Assembly (NCBI RefSeq): GCF_023074185.1
Contig: NZ_JADPKY010000012.1
Location: forward strand, 62,001-126,000
DNA length: 64,000 nucleotides
Reading direction: 5' to 3'
From: Bradyrhizobium sp. 132
GTDB taxonomy: Bacteria > Pseudomonadota > Alphaproteobacteria > Rhizobiales > Xanthobacteraceae
Part shown: piece after piece, positions 1-8,425 of the stretch
Layout of the letters: every line of letters begins with the position of its first letter
How positions within the stretch are numbered: position 1 is the stretch's first letter
The notes under the pieces: generated by a model
Told to the model about the DNA's origin: nothing
The model's database searches: none
Seen by the model: the letters and a program-made list of their open reading frames with translations, nothing else
Translations under genes and position numbers: made by a program

Positions 1-128
1 TCGCCCCCAAAATGCCACCCACCGACTCAGACGACATGGAAACCCATCCCTGTTCCAGATGCCCCCACTGATACCATGGATCAGCGCACAGCCGGAAGGG
101 CTTGCGGGACGCCAACGCTCAAGGGGGG

Positions 129-509
129 CTATTTCTGGGGCGGCCTATGCTTGACGAAGGCCGTCACGATGTCCTTCTGCGCCGCTTCCACGGCCCTGTT
201 CGCGGTGGCGAGATGGGCGCCGCCATCAATGGTCGGATACTGCGTGGTGAGAAAGTCGAGCAGCGCCACACGGTAATATTGCCGCTCCGACGGACAGGCG
301 CCGGCGACCGAGCGGCCGAAATCCTGCTCCGACTTGCCCTGATTGCTATCACGCGAATATTCCCGCGCCAGGCAATGCCAGTAATCGTCGCGGCCCTGCA
401 TGGCGAGCTTCTGCGCACCCTTGGCATCGTCATCGTCGGCCATGACTGAAGATATCATGGCAGCAGATGTCATCATAACGAGCGCCGCTCCCACCATCAG
501 CATCCGCAT
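129..509 (-). CDS. Small exported protein of unknown function
   Basis: This encodes 126 residues with a clear N-terminal signal peptide (about residues 1-24, hydrophobic, ending SSVMA before a DDDD run). The mature part is short and polar, with two cysteines (C46 and C72) that could form a disulfide in the periplasm. The frame stays open to 635, but the internal ATG at 509 is preferred because it begins the signal peptide and has an AAGGAG Shine-Dalgarno just upstream. I recognise no domain. It is divergent from the DUF72 gene about 110 bases away. The gene call is fairly secure; the function is unknown. Confidence 0.8.
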   Translation of the reverse strand: MRMLMVGAALVMMTSAAMISSVMADDDDAKGAQKLAMQGRDDYWHCLAREYSRDSNQGKSEQDFGRSVAGACPSERQYYRVALLDFLTTQYPTIDGGAHLATANRAVEAAQKDIVTAFVKHRPPQK

Positions 510-622
510 CTTGTTCTCCTTTTTTTGCGGGTCCTGTCGCGACCTTAGACGGGGCGTCGCAACTGGCCAATCACATCTGGTTTGACTAGGATGAGGTCCC
601 TCCCCTCGATGCGAGTCCTCCC

Positions 623-1444
623 GTGGCCAAAGCAAAAACCGCGTCCAAAAAATCCGGCAACATCTTCATCGGCATCGGCGGCTGGACTTTCGAGCCCTGG
701 CGCGGCGTGTTCTATCCGGAGAAGCTGACGCAGGCGAAGGAGCTATCCTACGCGGCCTCGAAGCTGACCTCGATCGAGATCAACGGCACCTATTACGGCT
801 CGCAGAAGCCGGAGAGCTTTCGCAAATGGGCAGGCGAAGTACCGGAGGGTTTCGTGTTTTCATTGAAGGGACCGCGCTTCGCCACCAACCGCCGCGTGCT
901 GGCGGAAGCCGGCGATTCCATCAAGCGTTTCTATGATTCCGGCGTACTGGAACTCGGCGATCATCTTGGGCCGGTGCTGTGGCAGTTCGCGCCGACCAAG
1001 AAATTCGACGGCGCCGATTTCGGCAAGTTCCTCGAGCTGTTGCCGCGCAAGCTCGAGGGGCGCGCACTGCGCCATGTCGTCGAGGTCCGTCACGACAGTT
1101 TTTGCACGCCAGACTTCGTCGCGCTGATCCGCGAATTCGAGACGCCCGTCGTGTTCGCCGAACACGGCAAATATCCGGCGATCGCCGACGTTGCCGGCGA
1201 TTTCGTCTATGCGCGGCTCCAGAAGGGCAATGACGAGATCAAGACCTGCTATCCGCCGAAGCAGCTCGATGCCTGGGCCAAGCGGTTTCAGGACTGGGCC
1301 GAGGGAAGTGAACCCGATGACCTGCCGAAGGTCGACCAGGCCAAGCCGAAGAAGGAGCCGCGCGACGTGTTTGCCTATGTCATCCACGAGGGCAAGGTGC
1401 GCGCGCCGGCCGGCGCCATGGAACTGATCGCGCGAGTGACCTGA
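623..1444 (+). CDS. DUF72 (YecE-like) family protein
   Basis: The 273-residue product has the DUF72 layout: an N-terminal IGIGGWTFEPWRGVFYP segment, the EINGTYYGSQ strand, FVFSLKGPRF, and a VEVRHDSF segment in the second half. The family is a TIM-barrel-like protein of undetermined biochemical role. The start is GTG at 623, after which the frame runs MAKAKT. A DUF488 gene follows after 8 bases in the same orientation, and DUF72 and DUF488 are often neighbours, so the two are probably one transcription unit. The family call is solid; no substrate can be assigned. Confidence 0.92.
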   Translation: MAKAKTASKKSGNIFIGIGGWTFEPWRGVFYPEKLTQAKELSYAASKLTSIEINGTYYGSQKPESFRKWAGEVPEGFVFSLKGPRFATNRRVLAEAGDSIKRFYDSGVLELGDHLGPVLWQFAPTKKFDGADFGKFLELLPRKLEGRALRHVVEVRHDSFCTPDFVALIREFETPVVFAEHGKYPAIADVAGDFVYARLQKGNDEIKTCYPPKQLDAWAKRFQDWAEGSEPDDLPKVDQAKPKKEPRDVFAYVIHEGKVRAPAGAMELIARVT

Positions 1445-1452
1445 GGTGTTTC

Positions 1453-1914
1453 ATGGCAAAGGCAAAAAAACTCTTCACCATCGGCTATGAGCAGACGCCG
1501 CCCAAGGCCGTGCTCGACGAGCTGGAGCGAGCCGGCGTCAAGCTCGTTGTCGACGTGCGCGCGGTGACGTCATCGCGCCGGCCCGGCTTTTCCAAGAATC
1601 AGTTATCCGCAGGCCTCGGTGAACGCGGCATCGCCTATGTCCATCTCGCCGCCCTCGGCACACCCAAGGAAGGGCGCCTCGCCGCCCGCAGCGGGCAATA
1701 CGATGTGCTGGAAAAGATCTACGCAAAGCACTTGAAGACGCCGCAGGCCAGGGAAGAGATGGACGAGCTTGCGGCGCTCGTGAAGAAGGCAGGCCCCGTG
1801 TGCCTGCTCTGCTACGAGCGCGACCACACCCACTGCCACCGCCAGATGATCGCGGAGGTGATCGAGGAGCGGGATGGGGTAGAGGTGAGGAATTTGGCGG
1901 GCCGGCAGGTCTAG
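1453..1914 (+). CDS. DUF488 domain protein
   Basis: This 153-residue protein shows the DUF488 signatures: FTIGYEQ at the N-terminus, the VDVRAVTSSRRPGFSK segment (residues about 33-49), and a C-terminal LLCYERDHTHCHRQ motif rich in Cys and His. The Cys/His motif could bind metal, though the family role is not established. The ATG at 1453 has GAGG about 7 bases upstream and lies 8 bases after the DUF72 stop, suggesting co-transcription. A palindromic intergenic repeat begins about 40 bases after its stop. Confidence 0.92.
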   Translation: MAKAKKLFTIGYEQTPPKAVLDELERAGVKLVVDVRAVTSSRRPGFSKNQLSAGLGERGIAYVHLAALGTPKEGRLAARSGQYDVLEKIYAKHLKTPQAREEMDELAALVKKAGPVCLLCYERDHTHCHRQMIAEVIEERDGVEVRNLAGRQV

Positions 1915-1956
1915 CCCTCTTCGCGCGGGAGGACGAAACGACGGCTTTAACCGTAG

Positions 1957-2071
1957 CCGTCATCCTGAGGTGGCCGCTTCCTCAGCGGCCCTCGAAGGAC
2001 GACGGCGTGACGCCAATGCAGCAGCCGTGCATTCTTCGAGGCCCGCAAGTGCTCGCACCTCATGATGACGG
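1957..2071. repeat. Palindromic intergenic repeat, CCTGAGG/CTCGAAGG type
   Basis: The outer arms CCGTCATCCTGAGGTG (1957-1972) and CACCTCATGATGACGG (2056-2071) are near-perfect inverted repeats. Inside are a GGCCGCT/AGCGGCC hairpin and a CTCGAAGGACGACGG / CCGTGCATTCTTCGAG pair. The element lies between convergent genes. A clearly related copy lies inside the membrane-fusion protein gene at 7502-7601. The ability to fold into a long hairpin suggests a REP/MITE-like element. Confidence 0.75.
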
Positions 2072-2118
2072 GCTTAGCTTGGGCTGTGGCGCGAGCCCGA
2101 AATGACGGGTGGACAGGC

Positions 2119-3033
2119 CTATCCCTCACCCGCCAACCGGAACGTCCCTTCCATCATCTGCACGCAGCTGCCGCCGACATGGGCTGAGACGATCTTGCCG
2201 TCCTGCTTGCGCACGCGCGTCAGCAGGATGCTCGGCCTGCCCATGTCAAAGCCCTGGCCGACCGTCAGCTTCAATTCACCGTCGCGCGCTGAATCGAGAT
2301 CGGCGAACAGCGCGGCGGCTGCGACCGTGGCACTGCCGGTGGCGGGATCCTCCACGAGGCCGCTGGCGCCGCGCATGAACATCCGCGCCTGGCGCTCGCA
2401 AGGCGCCTCTGCCGCAGGCACATCGCGCGTATAGAACCACGCCGAGAATGCGCCATCGCGCGGAAATACCCTGCCGAAGGCCGCCGCGTCGGGCCTCGCC
2501 CGTTTGAGCGCATCGCGCGAATGCACCTCGATCACCAGAAACGGCGTTCCAACGCTGACGACCTGCGGCGCGTGACGGTCGACCTTGATGTCCTCAGCGC
2601 TGAGCGAGATGCAGCGCGCGGCATCAGCGGCAGACAATTGCGACAGCCGAGACAGCGGCTGCGGCGCTGTGAGCTCGGTGCTGATGACCTGGCCCTGTTC
2701 TCGAAAGATATCGACCGGCACCAGCCCGGCCTTCTCCTCGAACCGCAGGCACGACTTCGGCTCCTTCGCGATCGTCGCCAGCACGAAGGCGGTACCGACA
2801 TTGGGATGGCCAGCGAAAGGAAGCTCCCTGACCGGCGTGAAGATGCGCACCTCGGCATCATTCGCCTTGTCGCGCGGCGGCAGCACGAAGGTCGTCTCGG
2901 AATAGTTGAACTCGGTCGCGATCGACTGCATCTGCGTGGTCGACAACCTGCCGGCATCGAGCACCACGGCGAGCTGGTTGCCGCCGAAGGCGCGGTCGGT
3001 GAACACGTCGACGGTGATGTAGCGGCGCTGCAT
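2119..3033 (-). CDS. PhzF family isomerase/epimerase
   Basis: The 304-residue protein has the PhzF fold signatures: an ITVDVFTDRAFGGNQLAVV opening, NYSETTFV with E46 matching the catalytic Glu45 of PhzF, FAGHPNVGTAFVL, and GLVEDPATGSA near residue 235. PhzF proteins catalyse isomerisations of small acids through a diaxial-epimerase-like two-domain fold; the substrate here is unknown. The ATG at 3033 is chosen over 3051 because GAGGAA lies six bases before it, and family members start at this position. No phenazine genes are nearby, so this is a housekeeping-type PhzF homologue rather than part of phenazine synthesis. Confidence 0.9.
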   Translation of the reverse strand: MQRRYITVDVFTDRAFGGNQLAVVLDAGRLSTTQMQSIATEFNYSETTFVLPPRDKANDAEVRIFTPVRELPFAGHPNVGTAFVLATIAKEPKSCLRFEEKAGLVPVDIFREQGQVISTELTAPQPLSRLSQLSAADAARCISLSAEDIKVDRHAPQVVSVGTPFLVIEVHSRDALKRARPDAAAFGRVFPRDGAFSAWFYTRDVPAAEAPCERQARMFMRGASGLVEDPATGSATVAAAALFADLDSARDGELKLTVGQGFDMGRPSILLTRVRKQDGKIVSAHVGGSCVQMMEGTFRLAGEG

Positions 3034-3153
3034 CTTCATTTCCTCATGCAAGTCGCGACCACAACCGACCGCATCGCCGGCAGTCTACAAGCCGGCGGCA
3101 TCGCTCGTCATGCCCCAATATTCGGAGCAATCGGAGCAATCGCGGAGACGTGT

Positions 3154-3176
3154 TGGAAGCCGAGAAGCGGCTTCCA
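3154..3176. other. Perfect 9-bp hairpin in cyclase-PhzF gap
   Basis: TGGAAGCCG and CGGCTTCCA are perfect inverted arms with a 5-base loop. The hairpin lies about 80 bases downstream of the cyclase stop on the minus strand. No run of T follows on either strand, so it is not a convincing intrinsic terminator; it could be an mRNA-end structure. A short direct repeat (TCGGAGCAA twice, about 3122-3141) lies beside it. Confidence 0.4.
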
Positions 3177-3258
3177 CAAATGCAAGGGTAGTTCATCACG
3201 CGCCTTCACCGAAGCACGACCCGCTTCAACGAAAAGGCGGCTCGTATTTGTCGGTGCG

Positions 3259-4566
3259 TTATCCCAATTGAAACACCGCCACTGGCTGGTCATAGCCGCG
3301 CACCTCGACCTCGCCGAGCGCGACGGCATCGCTGCCGTCCTCGCCCAGCGCTTCGCGAACGGACGCGGAGATCAAGAGCTGCGAGCCGAACTCCTTGTTC
3401 AGGGCCTCCAGCCGCGAGGCGAAGTTCACGGTGTCGCCAATGACCGTATATTCCTTGCGCCGGGGCGAGCCGATATTGCCGGCGACGACCTCGCCGAAAT
3501 GGATGCCGATTCCGATTTTGAGCGGCCAGCTCGTCTCGGCGTTGATGCGGCCCATCGCGGTCAGCATCTCGCGGCCTGCGGCGACCGCGCGATGCACGGC
3601 GTCGGAGGCCTCCAGCGGCGCGCCGAACAGTGCGAGAAAGCCGTCGCCCAAAAATTTGTTCACGATGCCGCCCTCGCGATCGAGGATATCGACGAGCACG
3701 GCGAAGGCGCCATCGAGCCGGTCGACCACCTCTTGCGGGGTGCGCGTCTGCGCGCCGGCAGTGAAGCCGCGGAAATCGACGAACATCACGGCGACGCGGC
3801 GAAGGTCGCCGCCTGCGCTGGTTCCCGCCGCCATCAGCCGCTCCACCACCTGAGGAGAAACGTGCTGGCCGAACAGGTTCGTCACCCGGTCGCGCGCGGT
3901 GGCAGCGGCAATGCTCGCAGCAAACTGACGCCGGAGTTGCGCACCGACCGCGCCCGCGAGCACGCCGCAGACCAGGATGATGGTGCTGCGCACCGCATGG
4001 AAATAGGTCTGCGGCTCACCGACGCCGCTGGCGCGATCGTAGATCAGCGCCACGGCGAGCAGCTCGGCTGCGGCGACAAAGCCAGTGAAGGTCGAAAGCC
4101 GAAAATCAAGCCGCAGTGTCGAGAGAATGATGAAGATGAAGTACATCAGCGGCACGGCAAAGCCGAGCGCCTGGCTCGCGCCCATGGTCCGGATCTGCAG
4201 GATCAAGATCAGCGTCGGCAGCGACGTTTCGATCAGTGCACCGATATAGCGCCTGATCACCGGGAGGTCGCGATCGAGCCGGAGGTTCCTTCTGATCTGG
4301 ACGTGGACCCAGACCTCGAACAGGATGAAGCCGACCAGCAGGCCGTAGACCTCGGCCAGGCCTTCCGTCCCGCGCCAGACCCGGTTCACGACGGCTGGAT
4401 CGACCAGATAGATGGCAGTGAGAAACACGGTCATGACGCAGCCCGTGAGGATCAGCGTCCGCACCCGCAACAGCTCGGTGCGCAGCACCTCTCGCGTCAG
4501 CTCGCGCTCAAAATCCTCCGATAGCGCGGCGTGCTGCCGCGTCTTCCTGCTCGCGAACCTGACCAT
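3259..4566 (-). CDS. Membrane class III adenylate/guanylate cyclase
   Basis: The 435-residue protein has about six hydrophobic segments between residues 35 and 210, then a class III cyclase domain (about 255-435). FVDFRGFT carries metal aspartate D264 and KFLGDGFLALFG carries D308. The transition-state motif GDTVNFASRLE follows at about 377. It should make cAMP (or cGMP) from NTP at the inner membrane. The frame is open to 4752, but the ATG at 4566 with GAGGGG upstream is preferred; it starts 29 bases after the ABC permease stop, so the two may be co-transcribed. Base specificity cannot be read with confidence. Confidence 0.9.
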   Translation of the reverse strand: MVRFASRKTRQHAALSEDFERELTREVLRTELLRVRTLILTGCVMTVFLTAIYLVDPAVVNRVWRGTEGLAEVYGLLVGFILFEVWVHVQIRRNLRLDRDLPVIRRYIGALIETSLPTLILILQIRTMGASQALGFAVPLMYFIFIILSTLRLDFRLSTFTGFVAAAELLAVALIYDRASGVGEPQTYFHAVRSTIILVCGVLAGAVGAQLRRQFAASIAAATARDRVTNLFGQHVSPQVVERLMAAGTSAGGDLRRVAVMFVDFRGFTAGAQTRTPQEVVDRLDGAFAVLVDILDREGGIVNKFLGDGFLALFGAPLEASDAVHRAVAAGREMLTAMGRINAETSWPLKIGIGIHFGEVVAGNIGSPRRKEYTVIGDTVNFASRLEALNKEFGSQLLISASVREALGEDGSDAVALGEVEVRGYDQPVAVFQLG

Positions 4567-4595
4567 TCCACCCCTCGATTCCGGGGCATTGTGCC

Positions 4596-5759
4596 TTAAT
4601 CCAACGTGCGGCGGAAGCGCGTCACGGCAATGGTCATGGCGAGCAGCATCAGGACCGCTAATGCCAGCGCATCGAAACGCAAATTCTGCATGGTCGCGCC
4701 CTTCAGCATGATGGCGCGGACGATGCGCAAATAGTGCGTCAGCGGCAGGCACTCGCCGACATATTGCGCCCAGACCGGCATGCCCGCGAACGGAAACATG
4801 AAGCCCGACAACAAAATGCTCGGCAGGAAGAACATCATCGACATCTGCATGGCCTGGAGCTGGTTCTGCACTAGGGTCGAGATCGTGTAGCCGATCGCAA
4901 GATTAGTGCTGATGAACAGGGTCGACAGAACGGCCAGCAGGAACAGGTTGCCGAGTATCGGCACGCCAAACAGGACGACGCCGATGCCGATGATCAGGAA
5001 GGCCTGGACGAACCCGACCAGCACGTAAGGGATGATCTTGCCGAACATCACCTCGACTGGCTTGATCGGCATCGACAGCAGGTTCTCCATCGTGCCGCGC
5101 TCGACTTCGCGCGTGACCGAGAGCGCGGTGAAGATCAGCATGGTCATGGTGAGGATGGTGCCGACGAGACCGGGAACGATGTTGAGGCTCGACGCCGCGG
5201 CGGGGTTGTAGCGCGCATGTGCGCGGATCTCGAACGGCATCTCCGGGGGATCGCCGATGTAGAGATCGTGCTTGAGTGCGGTCTGCACGACCATGCCGAG
5301 TGAGCCGATCGCCGCGCTCGCTGCGACCGGATCGGTCGCGTCGGCGGCGACCAGCAGCGCCGGTCTGTCGCCGCGCCGCACCGCCCGCTCGAAGCCGCGC
5401 GGAATCTCGACGCCGAACAGAACCTTGCCGGATTTCAGGAGATTGTCGAAATCCTCGACGTCGTGCACCTCGTAGAGGAAGCGGAAATATTTGGTGTTCT
5501 CCAGCGCCTTCAGAATCGAGCGGGCGAGATCAGAGTCCTCCTGGAGCAGCACCGCACTCGGCAGATTGTGGGGTGTGGTGTTGATGGCATAGCCGAACAA
5601 GAGGAGCTGCATCACCGGCAGCATCACGATCATCGCGAACGACACGCGATCGCGCTTGAGCTGGATAAACTCCTTGACCAGCATCGCATAGGAGCGTGTC
5701 CAGAAACCAAAGCGCTCCCGGATCGCGTGCTGTGGTTCGGGATGATCGACGGCGCTCAT
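4596..5759 (-). CDS. ABC-2 type transporter permease
   Basis: This 387-residue ABC-2 permease has one membrane segment near residues 40-57, a large periplasmic region (about 60-200), and five C-terminal segments from about 195 onward. The conserved VTREVERGTMENLLSMPIKP stretch is a hallmark of the YhhJ/YbhS/YbhR group. With the ATPase and membrane-fusion protein upstream it would form an exporter for drugs or other hydrophobic molecules. Its ATG at 5759 overlaps the ATPase stop (ATGA), showing translational coupling. Only one permease gene is present, so it presumably acts as a homodimer. Confidence 0.93.
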   Translation of the reverse strand: MSAVDHPEPQHAIRERFGFWTRSYAMLVKEFIQLKRDRVSFAMIVMLPVMQLLLFGYAINTTPHNLPSAVLLQEDSDLARSILKALENTKYFRFLYEVHDVEDFDNLLKSGKVLFGVEIPRGFERAVRRGDRPALLVAADATDPVAASAAIGSLGMVVQTALKHDLYIGDPPEMPFEIRAHARYNPAAASSLNIVPGLVGTILTMTMLIFTALSVTREVERGTMENLLSMPIKPVEVMFGKIIPYVLVGFVQAFLIIGIGVVLFGVPILGNLFLLAVLSTLFISTNLAIGYTISTLVQNQLQAMQMSMMFFLPSILLSGFMFPFAGMPVWAQYVGECLPLTHYLRIVRAIMLKGATMQNLRFDALALAVLMLLAMTIAVTRFRRTLD

Positions 5760-6688
5760 TGGAAATTGTCCTTGGAACGGCCCATCAATTCGATGAACAC
5801 GTCCTCCAGTGACGGCGACGATTTATTCCAGTGCAGCCCGCTTTTCGCCTGCCACGGCGCGACGCTGGCTTCGAGCGCGGCGACGTCGCGCCCCGAAACG
5901 TGCAGCGAGGTGCCGAACGGCGCCACCATGTCGATTCCGGGCTTGCCGGTGAGCCCGGCCGCGAGCTCGTTCAGCCCCTCGCCTGTCACGGTGTAGGTCG
6001 TCAGCGCGGATTTGGCGATCACCTCCTCCACGGTGCCGTGCACCAGCAGATGGCCATAGGCGATGTAAGCAATCTCGTGACAGCGCTCGGCCTCGTCCAT
6101 GTAGTGGGTCGAGACCAGCACGGTGAGACCGTCGGCCGCGAGCGCATGGATCTCGTTCCAGAAATCGCGCCGCGCCTTGGGATCGACGCCGGCGGTCGGC
6201 TCGTCCAGCAGCAGCAATTTTGGACTGGACAGCGTGCAGGCGCCTAGCGCCAGCCGCTGCTTCCAGCCGCCGGAGAGTTCGCCCGCGAGCTGCTCCTCGC
6301 GGCCCGAGAGCCCCAGCCGCTTGATCATGTCGCGCGCGGCGCCGCGCGCATCGCGAAGGCCATACAGCCGCGCGACGAATTCGAGGTTCTCGCGGACAGA
6401 GAGATCCTGATAGAGGCTGAAGCGCTGGGTCATGTAGCCGACCTGGCGCTTGATCTTGTCAGCGTCGCGCCGGATGTCGTAGCCGAGACAGGTGCCCTCG
6501 CCGCTGTCGGGCGTGAGCAGGCCGCAGAGGATGCGGATGGTCGTCGTCTTGCCCGAACCGTTCGGGCCGAGGAAGCCGTAGATCGAGCCGCGCTTCACCT
6601 GCATCGACAGATCGTGCACGACTTCGCGTCCGCCGAACGACTTGGTCAGGCCCTTGACGTCGATCGCGATGCCGTTGTCGCCGCTCAT
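5756..6688 (-). CDS. ABC exporter ATP-binding protein
   Basis: The 310-residue ATPase has Walker A GPNGSGKTT (residues 41-49), Q-loop YMTQRFSLYQD, signature LSGGWKQRLALG, Walker B LLLLDEPTAGVD and the H-loop STHYMDEAERC. This is the layout of drug-type (YbhF-like) ABC-2 exporters, here with a single nucleotide-binding domain. The open frame extends to 6895, but the ATG at 6688 starts the domain and overlaps the stop of the membrane-fusion gene (ATGA). It energises the permease encoded next. Confidence 0.94.
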   Translation of the reverse strand: MSGDNGIAIDVKGLTKSFGGREVVHDLSMQVKRGSIYGFLGPNGSGKTTTIRILCGLLTPDSGEGTCLGYDIRRDADKIKRQVGYMTQRFSLYQDLSVRENLEFVARLYGLRDARGAARDMIKRLGLSGREEQLAGELSGGWKQRLALGACTLSSPKLLLLDEPTAGVDPKARRDFWNEIHALAADGLTVLVSTHYMDEAERCHEIAYIAYGHLLVHGTVEEVIAKSALTTYTVTGEGLNELAAGLTGKPGIDMVAPFGTSLHVSGRDVAALEASVAPWQAKSGLHWNKSSPSLEDVFIELMGRSKDNFQ

Positions 6689-7626
6689 CGCTTGTCCGCC
6701 ACGGGCGTTTTTGGAGTGAGATAGACGTCGATCGGCTGTCCGACCCGCAACGCGTCGGGCCGCGACGGCCGCGCCTGAATCAGGTAGACGAGCTTGTTGC
6801 GCTCCTCGAGGCTGTAGATGACGGGCGGGGTATATTCGGCCGAAGTCGCAATGAAATAAATCTTTGCGGTGAGATCGGCCGCGCAATTGTCGCACGCGAT
6901 CCGCACCGTGTCGCCGATCGCAAGCTTCGGCAGCTCGGTCTCCGGCACGAAGAAGCGCAGCTTCATGTTTCCGGGCGGCATGATCGAGAGCACGGGCCGC
7001 TGCGCCGCCACCATCTCGCCCTCACGAAAATAGATCTGCTGGACGGTGCCGGCGACTGGCGCAAAACCTTTGCGCCGCGCCATCCGCGTCTCCGAGGTCG
7101 CCACCCGTGCCTCGGCAACGCGCAAGGAGGAGACCGCGGAATCGAGATTGGCCTGCGTGCCCGAGCCGGTCTTGCTCAGCGAAGCCGCGCGATCATAGGT
7201 TTGCTGCGCATTCGCCAGCGTCGCCTTGTTCTGGTTGAGGTCGGCAAGCTGGAGATCGTCGTCGACGGAATAAAGGTGATCGCCGACCTTGACCTCGTCG
7301 CCCTCGCGGATGTTCAGCTTCGTCACGCGGCCGGCCTCGTCCGGGCTGACATAGATCATGTCGGCCTCGACCCAGCCCTGGAAGCCGGGATCGCGCTTCT
7401 CCTTGCAACCGGCAAGTCCGGTTGCGAGGGCTAGAATCGCGATCGAACAGAACCGCGCCGAAAACTGAATCGCGTTTGGCGGCAGCAACCGCTGTCGACC
7501 GCTCAACCTGAGGAGCCGCGAAGCGGCGTCTCGAACGGCGAAGGGCCACAGCCGGGCCTGCATCCTTCGAGACGCGCGTTCCGCGCTCCTCAGGATGAGG
7601 TGAGAGATGTTCTGCGACGACCTCAT
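6685..7626 (-). CDS. HlyD-type membrane-fusion lipoprotein with repeat-derived N-terminal insert
   Basis: The product (313 residues) is a periplasmic adaptor: beta-barrel/lipoyl strands around DEAGRVTKLNIREGDEVKVGD, a short coiled coil (LADLNQNKATLANAQQTYDR) and a second lipoyl half GFAPVAGTVQQIYFREGE. A lipobox LAGC puts the lipidated cysteine at C74, unusually far from the start. The ATG at 7626 has GGAGG upstream and overlaps the tetR stop (ATGA). Residues about 9-42 are encoded by a palindromic repeat related to the element at 1957-2071; without them the signal would be about 40 residues, still on the long side. A TTG at 7488 is an alternative start but has no visible ribosome site. Confidence 0.88.
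   Translation of the reverse strand: MRSSQNISHLILRSAERASRRMQARLWPFAVRDAASRLLRLSGRQRLLPPNAIQFSARFCSIAILALATGLAGCKEKRDPGFQGWVEADMIYVSPDEAGRVTKLNIREGDEVKVGDHLYSVDDDLQLADLNQNKATLANAQQTYDRAASLSKTGSGTQANLDSAVSSLRVAEARVATSETRMARRKGFAPVAGTVQQIYFREGEMVAAQRPVLSIMPPGNMKLRFFVPETELPKLAIGDTVRIACDNCAADLTAKIYFIATSAEYTPPVIYSLEERNKLVYLIQARPSRPDALRVGQPIDVYLTPKTPVADKR
7502..7601. repeat. Palindromic repeat inside a coding sequence
   Basis: Arms CTCAACCTGAGGAGC (7502-7516) and GCTCCTCAGGATGAG (7585-7599) are inverted. Inner segments GTCTCGAACGG and CATCCTTCGAGAC also pair. The arrangement matches the intergenic element at 1957-2071 (CCTGAGG ... CTCGAAGG ... TTCGAG ... CTCATGATG). Here it lies in frame between the start codon and the signal sequence of the membrane-fusion gene, on the minus strand, without creating a stop codon. 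Confidence 0.75.
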
Positions 7627-8318
7627 GTCGTCCTCCGTTCGCCAAAAATCAAATCGAGATGGACCCGCAGCATGTCCTGCGCATCAAGCGGCGCGTGCCG
7701 CGCAAACAGGCTCTGCCAGATCACCGCGATCATCGCCGGCGCGACCAGGATTTGCGGGTAGCGCGCGAGGTTCTTCTCGCGGATCTCGCCGCGGGCAATG
7801 CCGAGCTCGATCAGCGCGCGCATGCCGGCCATTCCGCGCGAGACGACCTCGCGGTAGTAGAAGTCGGCGACGGAAGGAAAGCGCGGCCCCTCCGCTACGA
7901 TCAGCCGCACGAGATCGCCGCGCCTGGTGCCGATGACCTCCTTCAAAAAATTGCTGGCAAAAGCCTCGACGAGATCGCGCACCGAGCCTGTCGGCGGCGG
8001 CAACGCATTCAGCTTCGTCACGACGGGCACGATCACGGTGCGCACCAACTCCTCGAACATCGATTCCTTGTCCTTGAAGTGCAGATAGATCGTGCCCTTC
8101 GCCACGCCCGCGCGCTTCGCGATGTCGTCGAGCCGCGTCGCGGTAAAGCCGCGCACGATGAACTCCTCCATCGCCGCGTCCACGATCGCCGCGCGCCGTT
8201 CCGCGGCACGCGTGGCGCGGCTCGACGCGGGCGCCTCGTCGCTTCTGGCGACCACAGAGGCCTTCGCATTGGCTCGAGCTGCGGACGGGGTGGCGGTTTT
8301 GGTCGGCTTCCTTGTCAT
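7623..8318 (-). CDS. TetR family repressor of the ABC exporter (CecR-like)
   Basis: The 231-residue protein has a basic, low-complexity lead (residues 1-40), then a TetR helix-turn-helix: AAERRAAIVDAAMEEFIVRGF followed by TRLDDIAKRAGVAKGTIYLHFKDKESMF. The C-terminal half is the variable ligand and dimer domain. It is first in an operon with the membrane-fusion protein, ATPase and permease, the same set as the E. coli cecR-ybhGFSR operon, so it most likely represses the exporter and itself. A perfect 18-bp palindrome lies 11 bases upstream of its ATG. No Shine-Dalgarno is visible, which fits a leaderless mRNA. Confidence 0.92.
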   Translation of the reverse strand: MTRKPTKTATPSAARANAKASVVARSDEAPASSRATRAAERRAAIVDAAMEEFIVRGFTATRLDDIAKRAGVAKGTIYLHFKDKESMFEELVRTVIVPVVTKLNALPPPTGSVRDLVEAFASNFLKEVIGTRRGDLVRLIVAEGPRFPSVADFYYREVVSRGMAGMRALIELGIARGEIREKNLARYPQILVAPAMIAVIWQSLFARHAPLDAQDMLRVHLDLIFGERRTT

Positions 8319-8328
8319 GCCAGATTTG

Positions 8329-8346
8329 TGACTGACTAGTCAGTCA
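8329..8346. promoter_or_regulatory. Perfect 18-bp palindrome, probable TetR operator
   Basis: TGACTGACTAGTCAGTCA is a perfect dyad typical in size and form of TetR-family operators. It sits just upstream of tetR. A TTGACA (minus strand, 8353-8348) directly abuts it and a weak -10 (ACAAAT, 8329-8324) follows after 18 bases, so the dyad would fill the promoter spacer and bound repressor would block polymerase. The sequence is directly seen; the role is inferred. Confidence 0.8.
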
Positions 8347-8373
8347 TTGTCAAGTCAGGGCCAGACGTAAACT

Positions 8374-8407
8374 GGCTAATGAATTAGTCTTGACTAATTC
8401 ATTAGCC
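8374..8407. promoter_or_regulatory. Perfect 16+16 bp inverted repeat overlapping the arsR promoter
   Basis: GGCTAATGAATTAGTC is followed by TT and its exact reverse complement, GACTAATTCATTAGCC. A plus-strand TTGACT (8390-8395), 17-base spacer and TAATTG (8413-8418) form a plausible promoter whose -35 and spacer lie in the right arm. The predicted transcription start falls at or next to the arsR ATG. AT-rich dyads of this form are typical ArsR-family operators, so autoregulation is likely. Confidence 0.75.
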
Positions 8408-8425
8408 GATGCTAATTGAACTACT

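Noticed and set aside
1..128. Possible gene end at the left edge.
   Set aside because: No frame here shows a recognisable protein end or coding signal.
2521..4524. A 667-codon plus-strand open frame opposite PhzF and the cyclase.
   Set aside because: It runs antisense to two clear genes, its translation is rich in Arg, His, Asp and Gln with no domain, and it arises from GC-rich codon bias on the opposite strand.
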